Shown here: positions 8,068 to 16,729 of the stretch, piece after piece | Numbering within the stretch: position 1 is the first letter of the stretch | How the letters are laid out: every line of letters starts with the position of its first letter | IMG/VR virus record: IMGVR_UViG_3300030108_000202 | Span: 1-29,653 of that record | Strand: one strand, 5' to 3' | DNA length: 29,653 nucleotides | Source: a virus | Notes under the pieces: generated by a model | Told to the model about the DNA's origin: nothing | Databases searched by the model: none | Seen by the model: the letters and a program-made list of their open reading frames with translations, nothing else | Translations under genes and position numbers: made by a program

Positions 8068-10094
8068 TATTCAAACGCATATCCATTTTGATTTCTCATA
8101 TCATTTAAAAATAATTTAATTGCAACATCTAGATTCTTTTTTAGATTATTTCTTGTTACTTCATAAGGATTTAAGTATCTAGAATTTAAGTATAGTAGTA
8201 AAGTATCATAATGTTTAGATACAACAAATTGTAATTCTTGTTGTAGTTTATCATCACTTAAATTTATACCACCCATACCAGCACCCATTTTTAAACCAAA
8301 TATTTCGTACATATCTTGTCGTTTTAGTATTTCTTCTGCAAATAATTCTTTAATTAATATATCATCATCTTCACCATCTGCTCCTAATAATACTTCATTA
8401 ATACGATCATTTATTTCACTAACATTGTTAGGTGTTTTTTGCATTAAAGAAAAATAATATTCATATGCAGTTTCTTGTGACACTCTTGCATCTTTAGGTA
8501 AGTTGCTAATCTTTTCATGTAAATCTAGTAAAGGCATTATATTATGACCATCTACATCTATCATATTAAAACCACTTCTTTGTGATAGGGTATATACTGT
8601 ACCAGCTATTTCTGCAATTAATCTTCTATCTACTTCGTCTTTATAGTTTAATCCACTAGCACTATCTATAAAGTTTTGTAATATGTCAGGCATTACTCCA
8701 TATGTTGATGCAAACTCTATTACTCTGTTTAGTTGCTCACTAGGTTGATTATTTCTAATGTCATAGCTTAAATCTATGTTTGCCATAGTTTCTTCGTTAG
8801 TAAAAAATCCATTTTGTGCATATGATTCTGCATAAACAGTTTTTAGTATATGATAATCTACTACTGCTTTTTTTACATCTGCATATTCATAATCTGTATC
8901 ACCACCACTTTGATTGTTTATATAATTCATAATATTATTAGTATGAAGATCTATATTAAATCCATCATCTAAGTTAGCTGATACTGCTACAATAGCTCTA
9001 TTAAGTGTTAAAGCATCATTTATTTCTTTTATTTGTGTTGCATCAAAACCCATACCAATAAGTTCAGATGGATTTTTAAATGCGTATTCATTTTGGAATG
9101 ATTGTATTTCATCCATTATAAGATTGTAATTAGTTTTAATATTTACTTTTTGTACTTCGTCTATACCTTTTTGTGTTGTTTCATATTGTAAAACATTATT
9201 AGTTATAAAAGTAGCAAGATCATTTGTTATTTGTGTTCTTTCCTCTTCTGTGCTGTTTGTTAATACAGAAAAACCATCTATGCCATCATCAGCATCAGCT
9301 TTTTTGTTATAAGCTGGTATTAATTGATTAATGATATATGACTGTGCTTTTTCTAAATTACTTTTACCAGTACCATAAGGAACTTGACCAGCACCAAACT
9401 CTGCTACATCTTGTGCATTTGCAATCGCTAATATGTTTTTAGTCTTTTTAAATATTCTTGCTCTTTCAAATATAAGTTTTATATCTTGCATAAAAACATC
9501 AGGTAAAGATAATGAGCCAGCATATTCAGGATCTAAACTTTCATATAAATTATTATAAGAAATCATTTTATTTTCTAAGTTAGGTAGAAACTGTTCTATC
9601 CAGTATTTATCAAACTCTTCGTTATTTAATCTATCTATTGTATTTAATTCAAGGTCTGTAAAAACATCCATACCATCTAAGAATAATTTTATAGAATCTT
9701 GTTGATTTTTATTGTACCACCTATTGTATATAGCATCACCTTCTCTGGCTGCCATAAGTTTAGAATATTTTTCAGTATAACTTTTAAATCTTGGTGGAGC
9801 TTTTTCTACTATAGTATTTATGTAACTTTCTGCTTTATTTGTAAAAGTATCAGGTTCTAGAGGGTGTAGTCTAGCTAGTTCTGTTAGATATGTTGTAGTA
9901 TCTATTTCAAACTGTGCTTTGTATTTTTCTTCTTCTATAGTTGCTTGTTTATTAGCTAAGCCAGTTAGTGTATCTCCTATAGCTTCAGCAGCAGCTGCTA
10001 TACCACTACCAGCATATGTAGGTACGACACCCATACGACTTTGTACAGATGTTACTGTAGTTATATTTTGTCTATTACCTTTTGTTAATGCCAT
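8067..10094 (-). CDS. internal virion protein, T7 gp15-like
   Basis: The product is 675 residues (T7 gp15 is 747). It is largely alpha-helical by composition, with no enzyme motif. The N-terminus ('RMGVVPTYAGSGIAAAAEAI') has a small Ala/Gly-rich helix followed by a long charged helical body, as in gp15-type core proteins. The order gp14-like, gp15-like, lysozyme, gp16-like gives most of the support. It overlaps both neighbours by one base (TAATG). In T7 this protein forms part of the inner core and then the trans-periplasmic tunnel. The family call rests on order, length and texture. Confidence 0.75.
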   Translation of the reverse strand: MALTKGNRQNITTVTSVQSRMGVVPTYAGSGIAAAAEAIGDTLTGLANKQATIEEEKYKAQFEIDTTTYLTELARLHPLEPDTFTNKAESYINTIVEKAPPRFKSYTEKYSKLMAAREGDAIYNRWYNKNQQDSIKLFLDGMDVFTDLELNTIDRLNNEEFDKYWIEQFLPNLENKMISYNNLYESLDPEYAGSLSLPDVFMQDIKLIFERARIFKKTKNILAIANAQDVAEFGAGQVPYGTGKSNLEKAQSYIINQLIPAYNKKADADDGIDGFSVLTNSTEEERTQITNDLATFITNNVLQYETTQKGIDEVQKVNIKTNYNLIMDEIQSFQNEYAFKNPSELIGMGFDATQIKEINDALTLNRAIVAVSANLDDGFNIDLHTNNIMNYINNQSGGDTDYEYADVKKAVVDYHILKTVYAESYAQNGFFTNEETMANIDLSYDIRNNQPSEQLNRVIEFASTYGVMPDILQNFIDSASGLNYKDEVDRRLIAEIAGTVYTLSQRSGFNMIDVDGHNIMPLLDLHEKISNLPKDARVSQETAYEYYFSLMQKTPNNVSEINDRINEVLLGADGEDDDILIKELFAEEILKRQDMYEIFGLKMGAGMGGINLSDDKLQQELQFVVSKHYDTLLLYLNSRYLNPYEVTRNNLKKNLDVAIKLFLNDMRNQNGYAFE

Positions 10095-10558
10095 TAAGTT
10101 TTATAGTACTTATAGTTTGCATAACCAGTTGTTAGTCCAGCTAATACAGAAGTATATCCTCCAAATGTTAAATCCTCTGACTTAAATTTATTTTCCAATC
10201 TCATCTGGTCATATTTTACATCTACAGACTTACCAGCAAGTCTAATATTACCTATGTCTTTTAACATATTTTGTTTGGCTTGTTTGTTAATATTAGTAAA
10301 ACTCATAGAATCATCATAGTAACCAGCTACAGATTGAAATGCTAAGTTGTTTGCTAAATCATTATTAAATGCAATAGTTCTAGCATTTTCTTCTTCTAAT
10401 GCTTTTAACTTAGCTGAAAGTCTTTCTGCTTCTATTCTTTTGTTTTCTCTTTGTAGTGCTGCTTGTTGCGCCCTAATACTAGATATTGTACCTATTGCAG
10501 ATACACCAGCACTTAATAAAAATAAAGACGAAGAAGATAATCCTATTGCTGCACCCAT
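10094..10558 (-). CDS. internal virion protein, T7 gp14-like
   Basis: The product is 154 residues (T7 gp14 is 196). Residues 3-27 are a hydrophobic, Ser/Ala/Gly-rich helix ('SSLFLLSAGVSAIGTISSIR'), followed by a long charged helix to about residue 65, then a mixed region ending in a second small Gly/Ala stretch. This layout is typical of gp14-type ejection proteins, which insert in the outer membrane in T7. It lies between the nozzle gene and the gp15-like gene, with one-base overlaps on both sides. Confidence 0.75.
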   Translation of the reverse strand: MGAAIGLSSSSLFLLSAGVSAIGTISSIRAQQAALQRENKRIEAERLSAKLKALEEENARTIAFNNDLANNLAFQSVAGYYDDSMSFTNINKQAKQNMLKDIGNIRLAGKSVDVKYDQMRLENKFKSEDLTFGGYTSVLAGLTTGYANYKYYKT

Positions 10559-12774
10559 TATGCGAATTGTATCTCCATAGCTAGTCCTAATACTTTAAGA
10601 GGTAAAGGATCGTTTTGTGAAATTGTTATTGTTGGTGATTTACTATATCCTAAGAAGTTAAACTCTTTTTTTCCTGTGACTGACTGCAAATCAGTATTAG
10701 CTGTAAAATCTACTTGTTGTATTATTAATTCTTTAGAACTTAAATCTGCTGCTTTCATGGTTATATCCAATCCCTCAGAAATATCTACTATAGCCTTATT
10801 AATCCTTCTTGGGTGTCCTGTCAATGGTCCACTTTCTATTTCTTTATCAATAGGCATAGTTTCTAATATTGGTGTAAAATTAAATCCTACTCTAACTCCT
10901 GTAGGAAAAGGTGCATTATTTAATGTAATTCTATTGTTAGAATCTACTGTATATAAGCCTAAAGAACCATTACCAAATACAGCATTTACTTGTGTAGTAT
11001 TTTCGTAAACAGCATTAACTGTATGTATAAATCCATCTACTATTGTAATTGCAGCATTATCAGCTGGTGTTGCAGCTAATGTTTTATTCAAAGTCAGGGT
11101 ATGTCCTGAACTTGTTGCTGTAACAGCAGTTATAGTATATTCAGTTGCATTACCAGCTATGGTAAAAGTTTCTTGTATTGCTGGTGCAGTTGTAAAACCA
11201 TCTACATTTAAAACACTACCTGATTGAGATCCACCATTAACAAGGGGTGTACCTTTCTGAAATACAGTAGTTGTTGTAGAACAATCTAATGTTACATTAT
11301 CTGTATCACTAAACTTCTCTAATAGATATTTAGTACCAGATGGCAAAACTCTCTTGCTTACTACAAATAAATCTTGATTTAAAGCTGTTATAGAATGAAA
11401 TTGATCTCCTGACTTAGTTTCCCACATAGTCCAACCAGCTATCTTTTCATCTCTAATACTATGAAATACACCTATCTTACCATTTTCGTTACTACCACTA
11501 TTAAGAAAAAAAGCAAATTGTTCAGGTCTTTCATTATTACCAGTTAACATAGATATTTGTTTAGGTGCATCTATAAGCTGTGATGATAATACAGATACAG
11601 CAGTAGATTTATATGCTTGTTCTAAATCACTAAATACAAACTCTCTTACAGCTTTACCATTTTTTTGTGTAAATAGTGTAGCACCATCAAAAGGTACAGG
11701 AGCTGCTCTATTGCAACCATAAGGTGTTTGTCTAAGAAATGTTATATTACTTGGTGTAACAGCAGCAGTATTACCACTTGTAGGTATGTAGTATTCACCA
11801 GCATCTGTAAATATCTGTAGATTTCTAGAAGATACAAAGTGTCTAATTTCATTAACTTTATCACCAGCTATAGCAACATTGATTGCTTCACTAGCTAATG
11901 CTGTACCGAGATCAAAGTTAAAATAACCACCTATTTGACTAGCTACAACAGCTGAAGGTCTATCTCTTACACCACCAAACCATAATCTATTATCGTGAAA
12001 AGATACAGCTTGTGGGAATCCTCTTACAGCAGATATAAGTTCTTCTGCCCAATCTGCATCTGCATCTGTATTAGGTAATGCTTCTAATACTTGAGCAGTA
12101 ACTTGTGTAGCAGATGTAAATCCAGTAATCTTTAATTGTTTTGGTGTATCACCTAATTGTATGTATGTACCATTATGAGCAGATACAAAGGTATCTGTAG
12201 AAGCAGTTAATGTAATACTACCAGTAGTACCACTAGGTGTTAGTGTTGTAGTACCATCTGCATATTTAAAAAAAGGTGCAGTAGTTTTATTTATACCACC
12301 AGCACTTACAGTAGTATCTTCTTCAAAAGTATAAGCAGAAACTTCAAATGTACTAGCTGATGTTCTTTTTATTTTTCTTATAGGATTATCTCTATGTGTT
12401 AAAAACACAGTATCTGCAAACTGTGCAAAGTTTAATTCAAATAGTTGAGCTGTAGTCCAGTTACAATTACTAGTAATGTTACTTTGTATTGCAGTACCAC
12501 TAGAATTAAAAACATCTAATCTATTATTAGAAAAAGCAAATATAGCTACTTCATCATTACTAAATATAAATGGTATGATTCTAGTTTCACCTACAAGAGC
12601 TGTAGTAAACTGTGTTGCTGGTCTACGCATAACGCCACCTTCATCAAGTAAGAACCAGTTACGACATTGCTTTGCTCCTTCAAAGTAAGCTCTAGCATCT
12701 GTTCTTGCGTTTAAATTTGAGTTAAGTTCTCCAGCTGAGAAGTTAGTATATACCTGTCTGACTTTTCTTGGCAT
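10558..12774 (-). CDS. tail nozzle protein, T7 gp12-like (tail tubular protein B)
   Basis: The product is 738 residues (T7 gp12 is 794). The opening 'VYTNFSAGELNSNLNARTD' and 'CRNWFLLDEGGVMRRP' is the hallmark of this family. The rest is beta-rich, with 'FHDNRLWFGGVRDRPSAVVA' around residue 255 typical of the propeller part. The protein forms the tip of the short tail and carries the fibres. It follows the adaptor gene with a one-base overlap. High confidence from N-terminal motif, length and position. Confidence 0.92.
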   Translation of the reverse strand: MPRKVRQVYTNFSAGELNSNLNARTDARAYFEGAKQCRNWFLLDEGGVMRRPATQFTTALVGETRIIPFIFSNDEVAIFAFSNNRLDVFNSSGTAIQSNITSNCNWTTAQLFELNFAQFADTVFLTHRDNPIRKIKRTSASTFEVSAYTFEEDTTVSAGGINKTTAPFFKYADGTTTLTPSGTTGSITLTASTDTFVSAHNGTYIQLGDTPKQLKITGFTSATQVTAQVLEALPNTDADADWAEELISAVRGFPQAVSFHDNRLWFGGVRDRPSAVVASQIGGYFNFDLGTALASEAINVAIAGDKVNEIRHFVSSRNLQIFTDAGEYYIPTSGNTAAVTPSNITFLRQTPYGCNRAAPVPFDGATLFTQKNGKAVREFVFSDLEQAYKSTAVSVLSSQLIDAPKQISMLTGNNERPEQFAFFLNSGSNENGKIGVFHSIRDEKIAGWTMWETKSGDQFHSITALNQDLFVVSKRVLPSGTKYLLEKFSDTDNVTLDCSTTTTVFQKGTPLVNGGSQSGSVLNVDGFTTAPAIQETFTIAGNATEYTITAVTATSSGHTLTLNKTLAATPADNAAITIVDGFIHTVNAVYENTTQVNAVFGNGSLGLYTVDSNNRITLNNAPFPTGVRVGFNFTPILETMPIDKEIESGPLTGHPRRINKAIVDISEGLDITMKAADLSSKELIIQQVDFTANTDLQSVTGKKEFNFLGYSKSPTITISQNDPLPLKVLGLAMEIQFA

Positions 12775-13379
12775 TAGGAAACAATCCCACTTCTACTACT
12801 CCTTCTGTTGCTAATAAATCTATTAGTTGACAATCTCTTAGTTGTTGTTTCTTGTGCATCAATATTTTTAGCTATAAGTAGTTGTCTTTCTGCTTGTTGG
12901 TCAAACTCATTTACTAGAGCAGAATCTCTAGCTATTGAACCAGCAAATATACTGGCTAACTTTAGTTCTAAAGCTAATCTAAAATATGGTGGAAATAATG
13001 ATTCATCTTGTCTAAATATATAATCCATGATGACTGTACTTTCATTACCATAACTATTCATATAAATTTTATCTTCATATCTTGAATAAGGTATTGGTTG
13101 GTCATTAACTGTAATAGCTAATATCTGTAATAGTTGTGGACTAGTTGGTAGTTGATATGCATATTCAAATCTACCAGCTGGTGTATCAGTTAAGAATGAT
13201 AATTGTTGTTGTCCTGTAGCAAAACGCCATCTAGCTCTTGTAAGAGTAGATTCTACTATTTCTTCATAGATTGTATTTACTACAAGGGATTCAGTTGTAC
13301 CATCTGTAAATGATGAGATAGGATTAGCTCCTATCATTATTAATGCTCTACTGGCAATATCTACTTTGGTAACTGCCAT
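12774..13379 (-). CDS. tail adaptor protein, T7 gp11-like (tail tubular protein A)
   Basis: The product is 201 residues (T7 gp11 is 196). The start 'DIASRALIMIGANPISSFTD' and the motif 'RARWRFATGQQQLSFLTDTP' are typical of the gp11 adaptor family. This protein makes the ring between portal and nozzle. It is followed immediately by the gp12-like gene with TAATG coupling, and is 4 bp from the histone-like gene upstream. Family, size and order all agree. Confidence 0.92.
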   Translation of the reverse strand: MAVTKVDIASRALIMIGANPISSFTDGTTESLVVNTIYEEIVESTLTRARWRFATGQQQLSFLTDTPAGRFEYAYQLPTSPQLLQILAITVNDQPIPYSRYEDKIYMNSYGNESTVIMDYIFRQDESLFPPYFRLALELKLASIFAGSIARDSALVNEFDQQAERQLLIAKNIDAQETTTKRLSTNRFISNRRSSRSGIVS

Positions 13380-13383
13380 TAGT

Positions 13384-14235
13384 TTATGCTTTACCTATTG
13401 CTGGTATTAGTACAGATAAGTTTTTACCAGTTATATTATTTACTCCATATTTATCTGCTAAGTAATTTAGTCTAGCCATAAATTCTTGTTTTTCTAAAAA
13501 GGATATATTATCACCTAATACAATACTATCTAATACAGCTACATTTTTTCTTACATCTGCTATATCTTTTGGTGATAACTGTTTTGATGAAAATACTGCA
13601 TTAGCATTTGCATCTTGAAATGTTGTACTAAATCTACCATCTGAAAGTCTTTTTACTGTATATCCTGATTCTTTAGGTTGATTAGTTTTTATTAATGATG
13701 CAGCTAAAGCACCAGTTGCAGCTAATCCTAAAGCACCACCAACACCAGCACCTATTTTAGCACCTTTTACTGGATCTTTTGCACTTACAAAGCCTGTAGT
13801 TGCTCCTAAAGCAGCACCACCAATAGTAGGTGCGGCTGCTAATCCACCAGCTAATCCTAAAGCACCACCAGTTGCGGCAGCAGCTCCTCTTGCTACTCTT
13901 TTTGCAGTATCTCTAACTTTTGGTCCAGCTTTTCTACGAGCTTTTACAGATGCAGCTTTAGCAGTTTCTTTAGCTTTTTCTACTGCTGGTTTTACTTTTG
14001 CTTTAGCTTTTTCTACAGCTGGTTTTACTTTGTCAGTTACTGGTTTTACTTTTGCTTTAGTTGCTTGTACAGCTTTGTCTACTTGAGGTTTTGCTTTTGC
14101 AACTGCTTCTTTTGCTTTACCAGATACTGCTTTAGCTTTTTTTGTAGTTACATCTACAGCGTCTTTTAAACCTTTTTTCTTTAATAAAGCTCTAACACTA
14201 CTTACTGCACTCTTCGCTATGTTCATCATTACCAT
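13384..14235 (-). CDS. histone-H1-like basic protein with glycine-rich hydrophobic core
   Basis: The product is 283 residues in three parts. Residues about 17-117 are rich in Lys, Ala, Val and Pro, with repeats such as 'KVKPAVEKAKAK', very like the tails of H1 histones and bacterial H1-like proteins. Residues about 117-183 are Ala/Gly-rich and hydrophobic, with GxxxG-type spacing that could be membrane-active. Residues 185-283 are a mixed domain I do not recognise. The start at 14235 is chosen because TTTGGAG lies 8 bases upstream. It is the first gene after the terminator that follows the capsid genes and precedes the tail adaptor. T7 has no counterpart here. Packaged DNA-binding or ejection roles are inferences. 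Confidence 0.75.
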   Translation of the reverse strand: MVMMNIAKSAVSSVRALLKKKGLKDAVDVTTKKAKAVSGKAKEAVAKAKPQVDKAVQATKAKVKPVTDKVKPAVEKAKAKVKPAVEKAKETAKAASVKARRKAGPKVRDTAKRVARGAAAATGGALGLAGGLAAAPTIGGAALGATTGFVSAKDPVKGAKIGAGVGGALGLAATGALAASLIKTNQPKESGYTVKRLSDGRFSTTFQDANANAVFSSKQLSPKDIADVRKNVAVLDSIVLGDNISFLEKQEFMARLNYLADKYGVNNITGKNLSVLIPAIGKA

Positions 14236-14247
14236 AATAAAATCTCC

Positions 14248-14274
14248 AAATTAAAAGGGGGGATAAACCCCCCT
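14248..14274 (-). terminator. intrinsic terminator after capsid genes
   Basis: Read on the minus strand, GGGGGG, a five-base loop TTTAT and CCCCCC are followed by TTTTAATTT. The six G-C pairs (seven with the flanking A-T) plus the T-rich tail make a clear Rho-independent terminator. It lies 8 bases after the decoration-protein stop, the same place that T7 has its Tphi terminator after gene 10. Confidence 0.85.
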
Positions 14275-14281
14275 CATAGTG

Positions 14282-14536
14282 TTATGCTAATTTAGCAGTA
14301 GTTACAGTTGTTGCTCCACTTGCAGAAGTTACAACAAGTAAGTCAGATTCTATAGTGCCACCTATACCATTGGCACAAAGGATCATATCGCCTTGTTTAA
14401 ATTCTGTAGCTGAGAGGTTAAAGTAACCACTACCTACAACAGTTGATGTAGCATCTCCATCTGTATAGAAGAAGATTGAATTGCTATCACCAGCTTGTGC
14501 TATTTTTTTAACAGGATTTGCTAATGCGTATGCCAT
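14282..14536 (-). CDS. putative head decoration protein
   Basis: The product is 84 residues, beginning MAYALANPVKKIAQAGDSNS. It is beta-rich ('GYFNLSATEFKQGDMILCAN'), with a Thr/Ala-rich end, a texture often seen in small capsid-associated proteins of marine podoviruses. It lies 9 bp downstream of the major capsid gene with its own AGGAG site, and is closed by a strong terminator, so it is likely made in large amounts together with the capsid protein. The decoration role is inferred from position and size. Confidence 0.65.
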   Translation of the reverse strand: MAYALANPVKKIAQAGDSNSIFFYTDGDATSTVVGSGYFNLSATEFKQGDMILCANGIGGTIESDLLVVTSASGATTVTTAKLA

Positions 14537-14545
14537 AATTTACTC

Positions 14546-15391
14546 CTATTCTGCACATTTCTGAATTCTTATACCATTGTCATCAATTAAAGTTGATCCC
14601 ATTGATAAATAAGAAGTCATTAGGTGTGCTACTTTCTCAGGAATATAGTTTACTTCAGTTCTTACTTCTGAACCTACTCCTAATCCCATTGAAGATTTAT
14701 GCCAACACACAGTGTGTCTGTCTGTAGAACCTGATGTCTTAAGACCTGAGTGTACGAAGAATAAGAATCCTAAGAATCTCTTAGTGGTATAGTTCATACC
14801 AGCATAAGGTAATTCGTTATTTCCTAAGTATTCAGTTCTTGTCCATTGGTCGTCAGCTAAAAGGTCTGACCATTGTGAAGGACCGATTGCCCAATATCTA
14901 GCATTGTCATCTGGCACAGAGTTTGTACCAAAGAACTCTTGCATTTCTTTGATCTTGTCAATGTTCATGTCTGTAGCTGGTGAAGCACCTGAAGCTCCAG
15001 CATTGTTTGCAAGAGTAGTTGCTGATGCCATTGCGTCTAAGATAATGTCATCTGTCTTTCTTCCAAGAGCATATGCAGCGTTGTTAGCTATCACAGCTCT
15101 TTCGTCAATATTAGTTTTCAACTCATCAAGCCTGTCGACATAATCTGATGCGTAGAAATCTGAAAGTGTAGCAGTTACATTTGAATGTGATATATTCATT
15201 GCAACTATCTCAGCGTGTCTAGCTTTGCTTGTAGCTTCGCCAGTACCTACTTTTTGGAACTTTACAGATTCTCCTGATACACCATTAACTGTACGAACAA
15301 GACCTTTGAGTTTACTCGCCATTCTTTGATATGCCATATGCACTTCAGCTTCAAACTGAGTGATAAAAGCATTACTGATTTGCGAACTCAT
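14546..15391 (-). CDS. major capsid protein
   Basis: The product is 281 residues (T7 gp10A is 345), with the pattern of the short HK97-fold capsid proteins found in marine T7-like phages: an N-terminal helical arm ('FITQFEAEVHMAYQRMASKL'), then 'VKFQKVGTGEATSKARHAEI' and the E-loop-like part, and a C-terminal 'GVGSEVRTEVNYIPEKVAH'. It follows the scaffold gene region and has a strong AAAGGAG site 5 bases before ATG. A 127-bp non-coding stretch lies just upstream, the largest gap within the virion gene block, fitting separate control of its level. Confidence 0.9.
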   Translation of the reverse strand: MSSQISNAFITQFEAEVHMAYQRMASKLKGLVRTVNGVSGESVKFQKVGTGEATSKARHAEIVAMNISHSNVTATLSDFYASDYVDRLDELKTNIDERAVIANNAAYALGRKTDDIILDAMASATTLANNAGASGASPATDMNIDKIKEMQEFFGTNSVPDDNARYWAIGPSQWSDLLADDQWTRTEYLGNNELPYAGMNYTTKRFLGFLFFVHSGLKTSGSTDRHTVCWHKSSMGLGVGSEVRTEVNYIPEKVAHLMTSYLSMGSTLIDDNGIRIQKCAE

Positions 15392-15518
15392 AGTTTCTCC
15401 TTTGTGTTCTAATTGTTAATATTCGATTATCTCTTTGGTCTTGATATGTTATCTATGAAAGGCATATCAGAAAGCCATTAAGGTCTTAGTAAGAAAGACG
15501 CATATTTTTAGGAAAAGA
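15392..15518 (-). promoter_or_regulatory. leader region upstream of the capsid gene
   Basis: This 127-bp gap has no ORF. On the minus strand it holds a stem of TGATATG with CATATCA (loop of about 14 bases) around 15442-15469 and ends in the capsid ribosome-binding site. A weak GATAAT box lies nearby, but I find no convincing -35, so I do not call a promoter. Its likely role is control of capsid transcription or mRNA stability. Confidence 0.4.
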
Positions 15519-15770
15519 TCAACGCACAAATGTTATTGTCTTAACATTCTCTGTAGGTATGACACATATATCACCTATATCTGTATCATTGTAGGACATA
15601 TAGACTATAGTTACTTCGCTATTTCTCATAAGAAGATACCCTTCAGTTGTATTTATAGCTGGTTTATATTTTTTTACTTCACTAGGATAACACCATTCAG
15701 CATGACTAATGGCATCTCTCCATAATACTTTTACTTTTCTACGCTGTCTTTTTGGCTTCGTATTTCTCAT
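15519..15770 (-). CDS. small conserved phage protein between scaffold and capsid genes
   Basis: The product is 83 residues. The first 14 are highly basic (MRNTKPKRQRRKVK), followed by 'VLWRDAISHAEWCYPSE' and a beta-rich C-terminal half ('GYLLMRNSEVTIVYMS'). The pattern 'WxDA....W' recurs in small proteins of marine podoviruses but I know no function. It overlaps the end of the scaffold gene by 32 bp; the start is uncertain, as the upstream AAGAAAAG is only a weak ribosome-binding site. The pre-capsid position suggests a morphogenesis or regulatory role, which is a guess. Confidence 0.6.
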   Translation of the reverse strand: MRNTKPKRQRRKVKVLWRDAISHAEWCYPSEVKKYKPAINTTEGYLLMRNSEVTIVYMSYNDTDIGDICVIPTENVKTITFVR

Positions 15771-16491
15771 ATAGATCAGTAACTTTTCTTATATATGCTG
15801 GATCTTTTTCACCATCTTTCCAGTATCTTGGATCTGCCATCATAGATCTTAAATCTATCTTATCAGGCTCTACATCAATCCTTGTTTCTGTTTGTGGCAT
15901 AGGAGCATCTTTTGTAAGTTTCATTACTTCTTCTATTACTTTTACACCCATAGCAGTAGAAGCAAGTTCTGCAACTGCTTCATATCCTTCAGGTGATAAG
16001 TTTTTCTTTGCCCATAGGTCAGCTGATTCTACTCTTTCTTTTGAATTTTCACCAAGTAGTTTCATTTCTTCTTCTTGATTTGGTAATGCATTTACTTCAT
16101 TTTCTGCAAATGCTTTTATACCTGAATTAAATTCATCTTGTGATAATCCTTTTGACTTTGCTAGTTCTTGCCACCATTGTAGTAATGGCATTTCAGGATT
16201 AATATCTAACTGTACATTGTCAGGTAACTCAGGTGATTTTATTTCATAAGTTTCAGGTGCAGATGATAGTCTTTCTTTTTCTATATCTTCTCTAATTTGT
16301 TTAGATAGATCTTCTGTTCTAGATCCTAGTTTCTTCTCTAAGGCATTATAAGATATACTTAAATCTTCAACATTGATTTCATTAGTATCTTTATTCCAAA
16401 ACTTTTCAGGAACATACTCAGGTCTTTCTACAGGAGCTTGTGTATTATCTGTAGTTTGTTCTAGATTATCTGGTGTTTGTTCTTCAGTCAT
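15739..16491 (-). CDS. capsid assembly scaffolding protein, T7 gp9-like
   Basis: The product is 250 residues (T7 gp9 is 307). It is acidic, Glu/Asp/Asn-rich at the N-terminus ('MTEEQTPDNLEQTTDNTQAP'), contains 'YVPEKFWNKDTNEINVEDLS' (the 'PEKFWd....inve.L..sY..LE' motif of podovirus scaffolds), and ends in a charged helix. It sits between portal and capsid as in T7. It overlaps genes on both sides. The function is to guide coat protein into procapsids, then leave. Confidence 0.88.
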   Translation of the reverse strand: MTEEQTPDNLEQTTDNTQAPVERPEYVPEKFWNKDTNEINVEDLSISYNALEKKLGSRTEDLSKQIREDIEKERLSSAPETYEIKSPELPDNVQLDINPEMPLLQWWQELAKSKGLSQDEFNSGIKAFAENEVNALPNQEEEMKLLGENSKERVESADLWAKKNLSPEGYEAVAELASTAMGVKVIEEVMKLTKDAPMPQTETRIDVEPDKIDLRSMMADPRYWKDGEKDPAYIRKVTDLYEKYEAKKTA

Positions 16492-16729
16492 TCTTCTTTG
16501 ATCCTTTTCTTATTTTATTTTTAATTAAGTTTACTAAATATCTTTGTCCTTCTAAATGCCACAAGTTACTACTAGGTGTTTGTGGTGATACATTTGCTTT
16601 TATAGTAATCTTTTCTAAATAGTCTAATACTTTTTTACCATTAGGAAGATTAAATAGTGTTGCGAATAGTATATCTATTTCTGAATCAGGACTGTTGTCC
16701 TGTTTGGTCTTGAGGGATTCCCAGCTCAT
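16484..16729 (-). CDS. Bbp19-like small protein
   Basis: The product is 81 residues from the ATG at 16729 (MSWESLKTKQDNSPDSEIDI). An upstream in-frame ATG at 16798 would add 23 residues of Cys/Asn-rich sequence lying deep inside the portal gene, so I prefer the inner start. The core 'LFATLFNLPNGKKVLDYLEK' followed by 'LWHLEGQRYLVNLIKNKI' fits the small Bbp19-type family ('F.t..G..VL..L ... EGqr.vv..I') common near phage portal and scaffold genes. Its function is not known. It overlaps the portal by 44 bp and the scaffold by 8 bp, implying translational coupling. Confidence 0.65.
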   Translation of the reverse strand: MSWESLKTKQDNSPDSEIDILFATLFNLPNGKKVLDYLEKITIKANVSPQTPSSNLWHLEGQRYLVNLIKNKIRKGSKKND

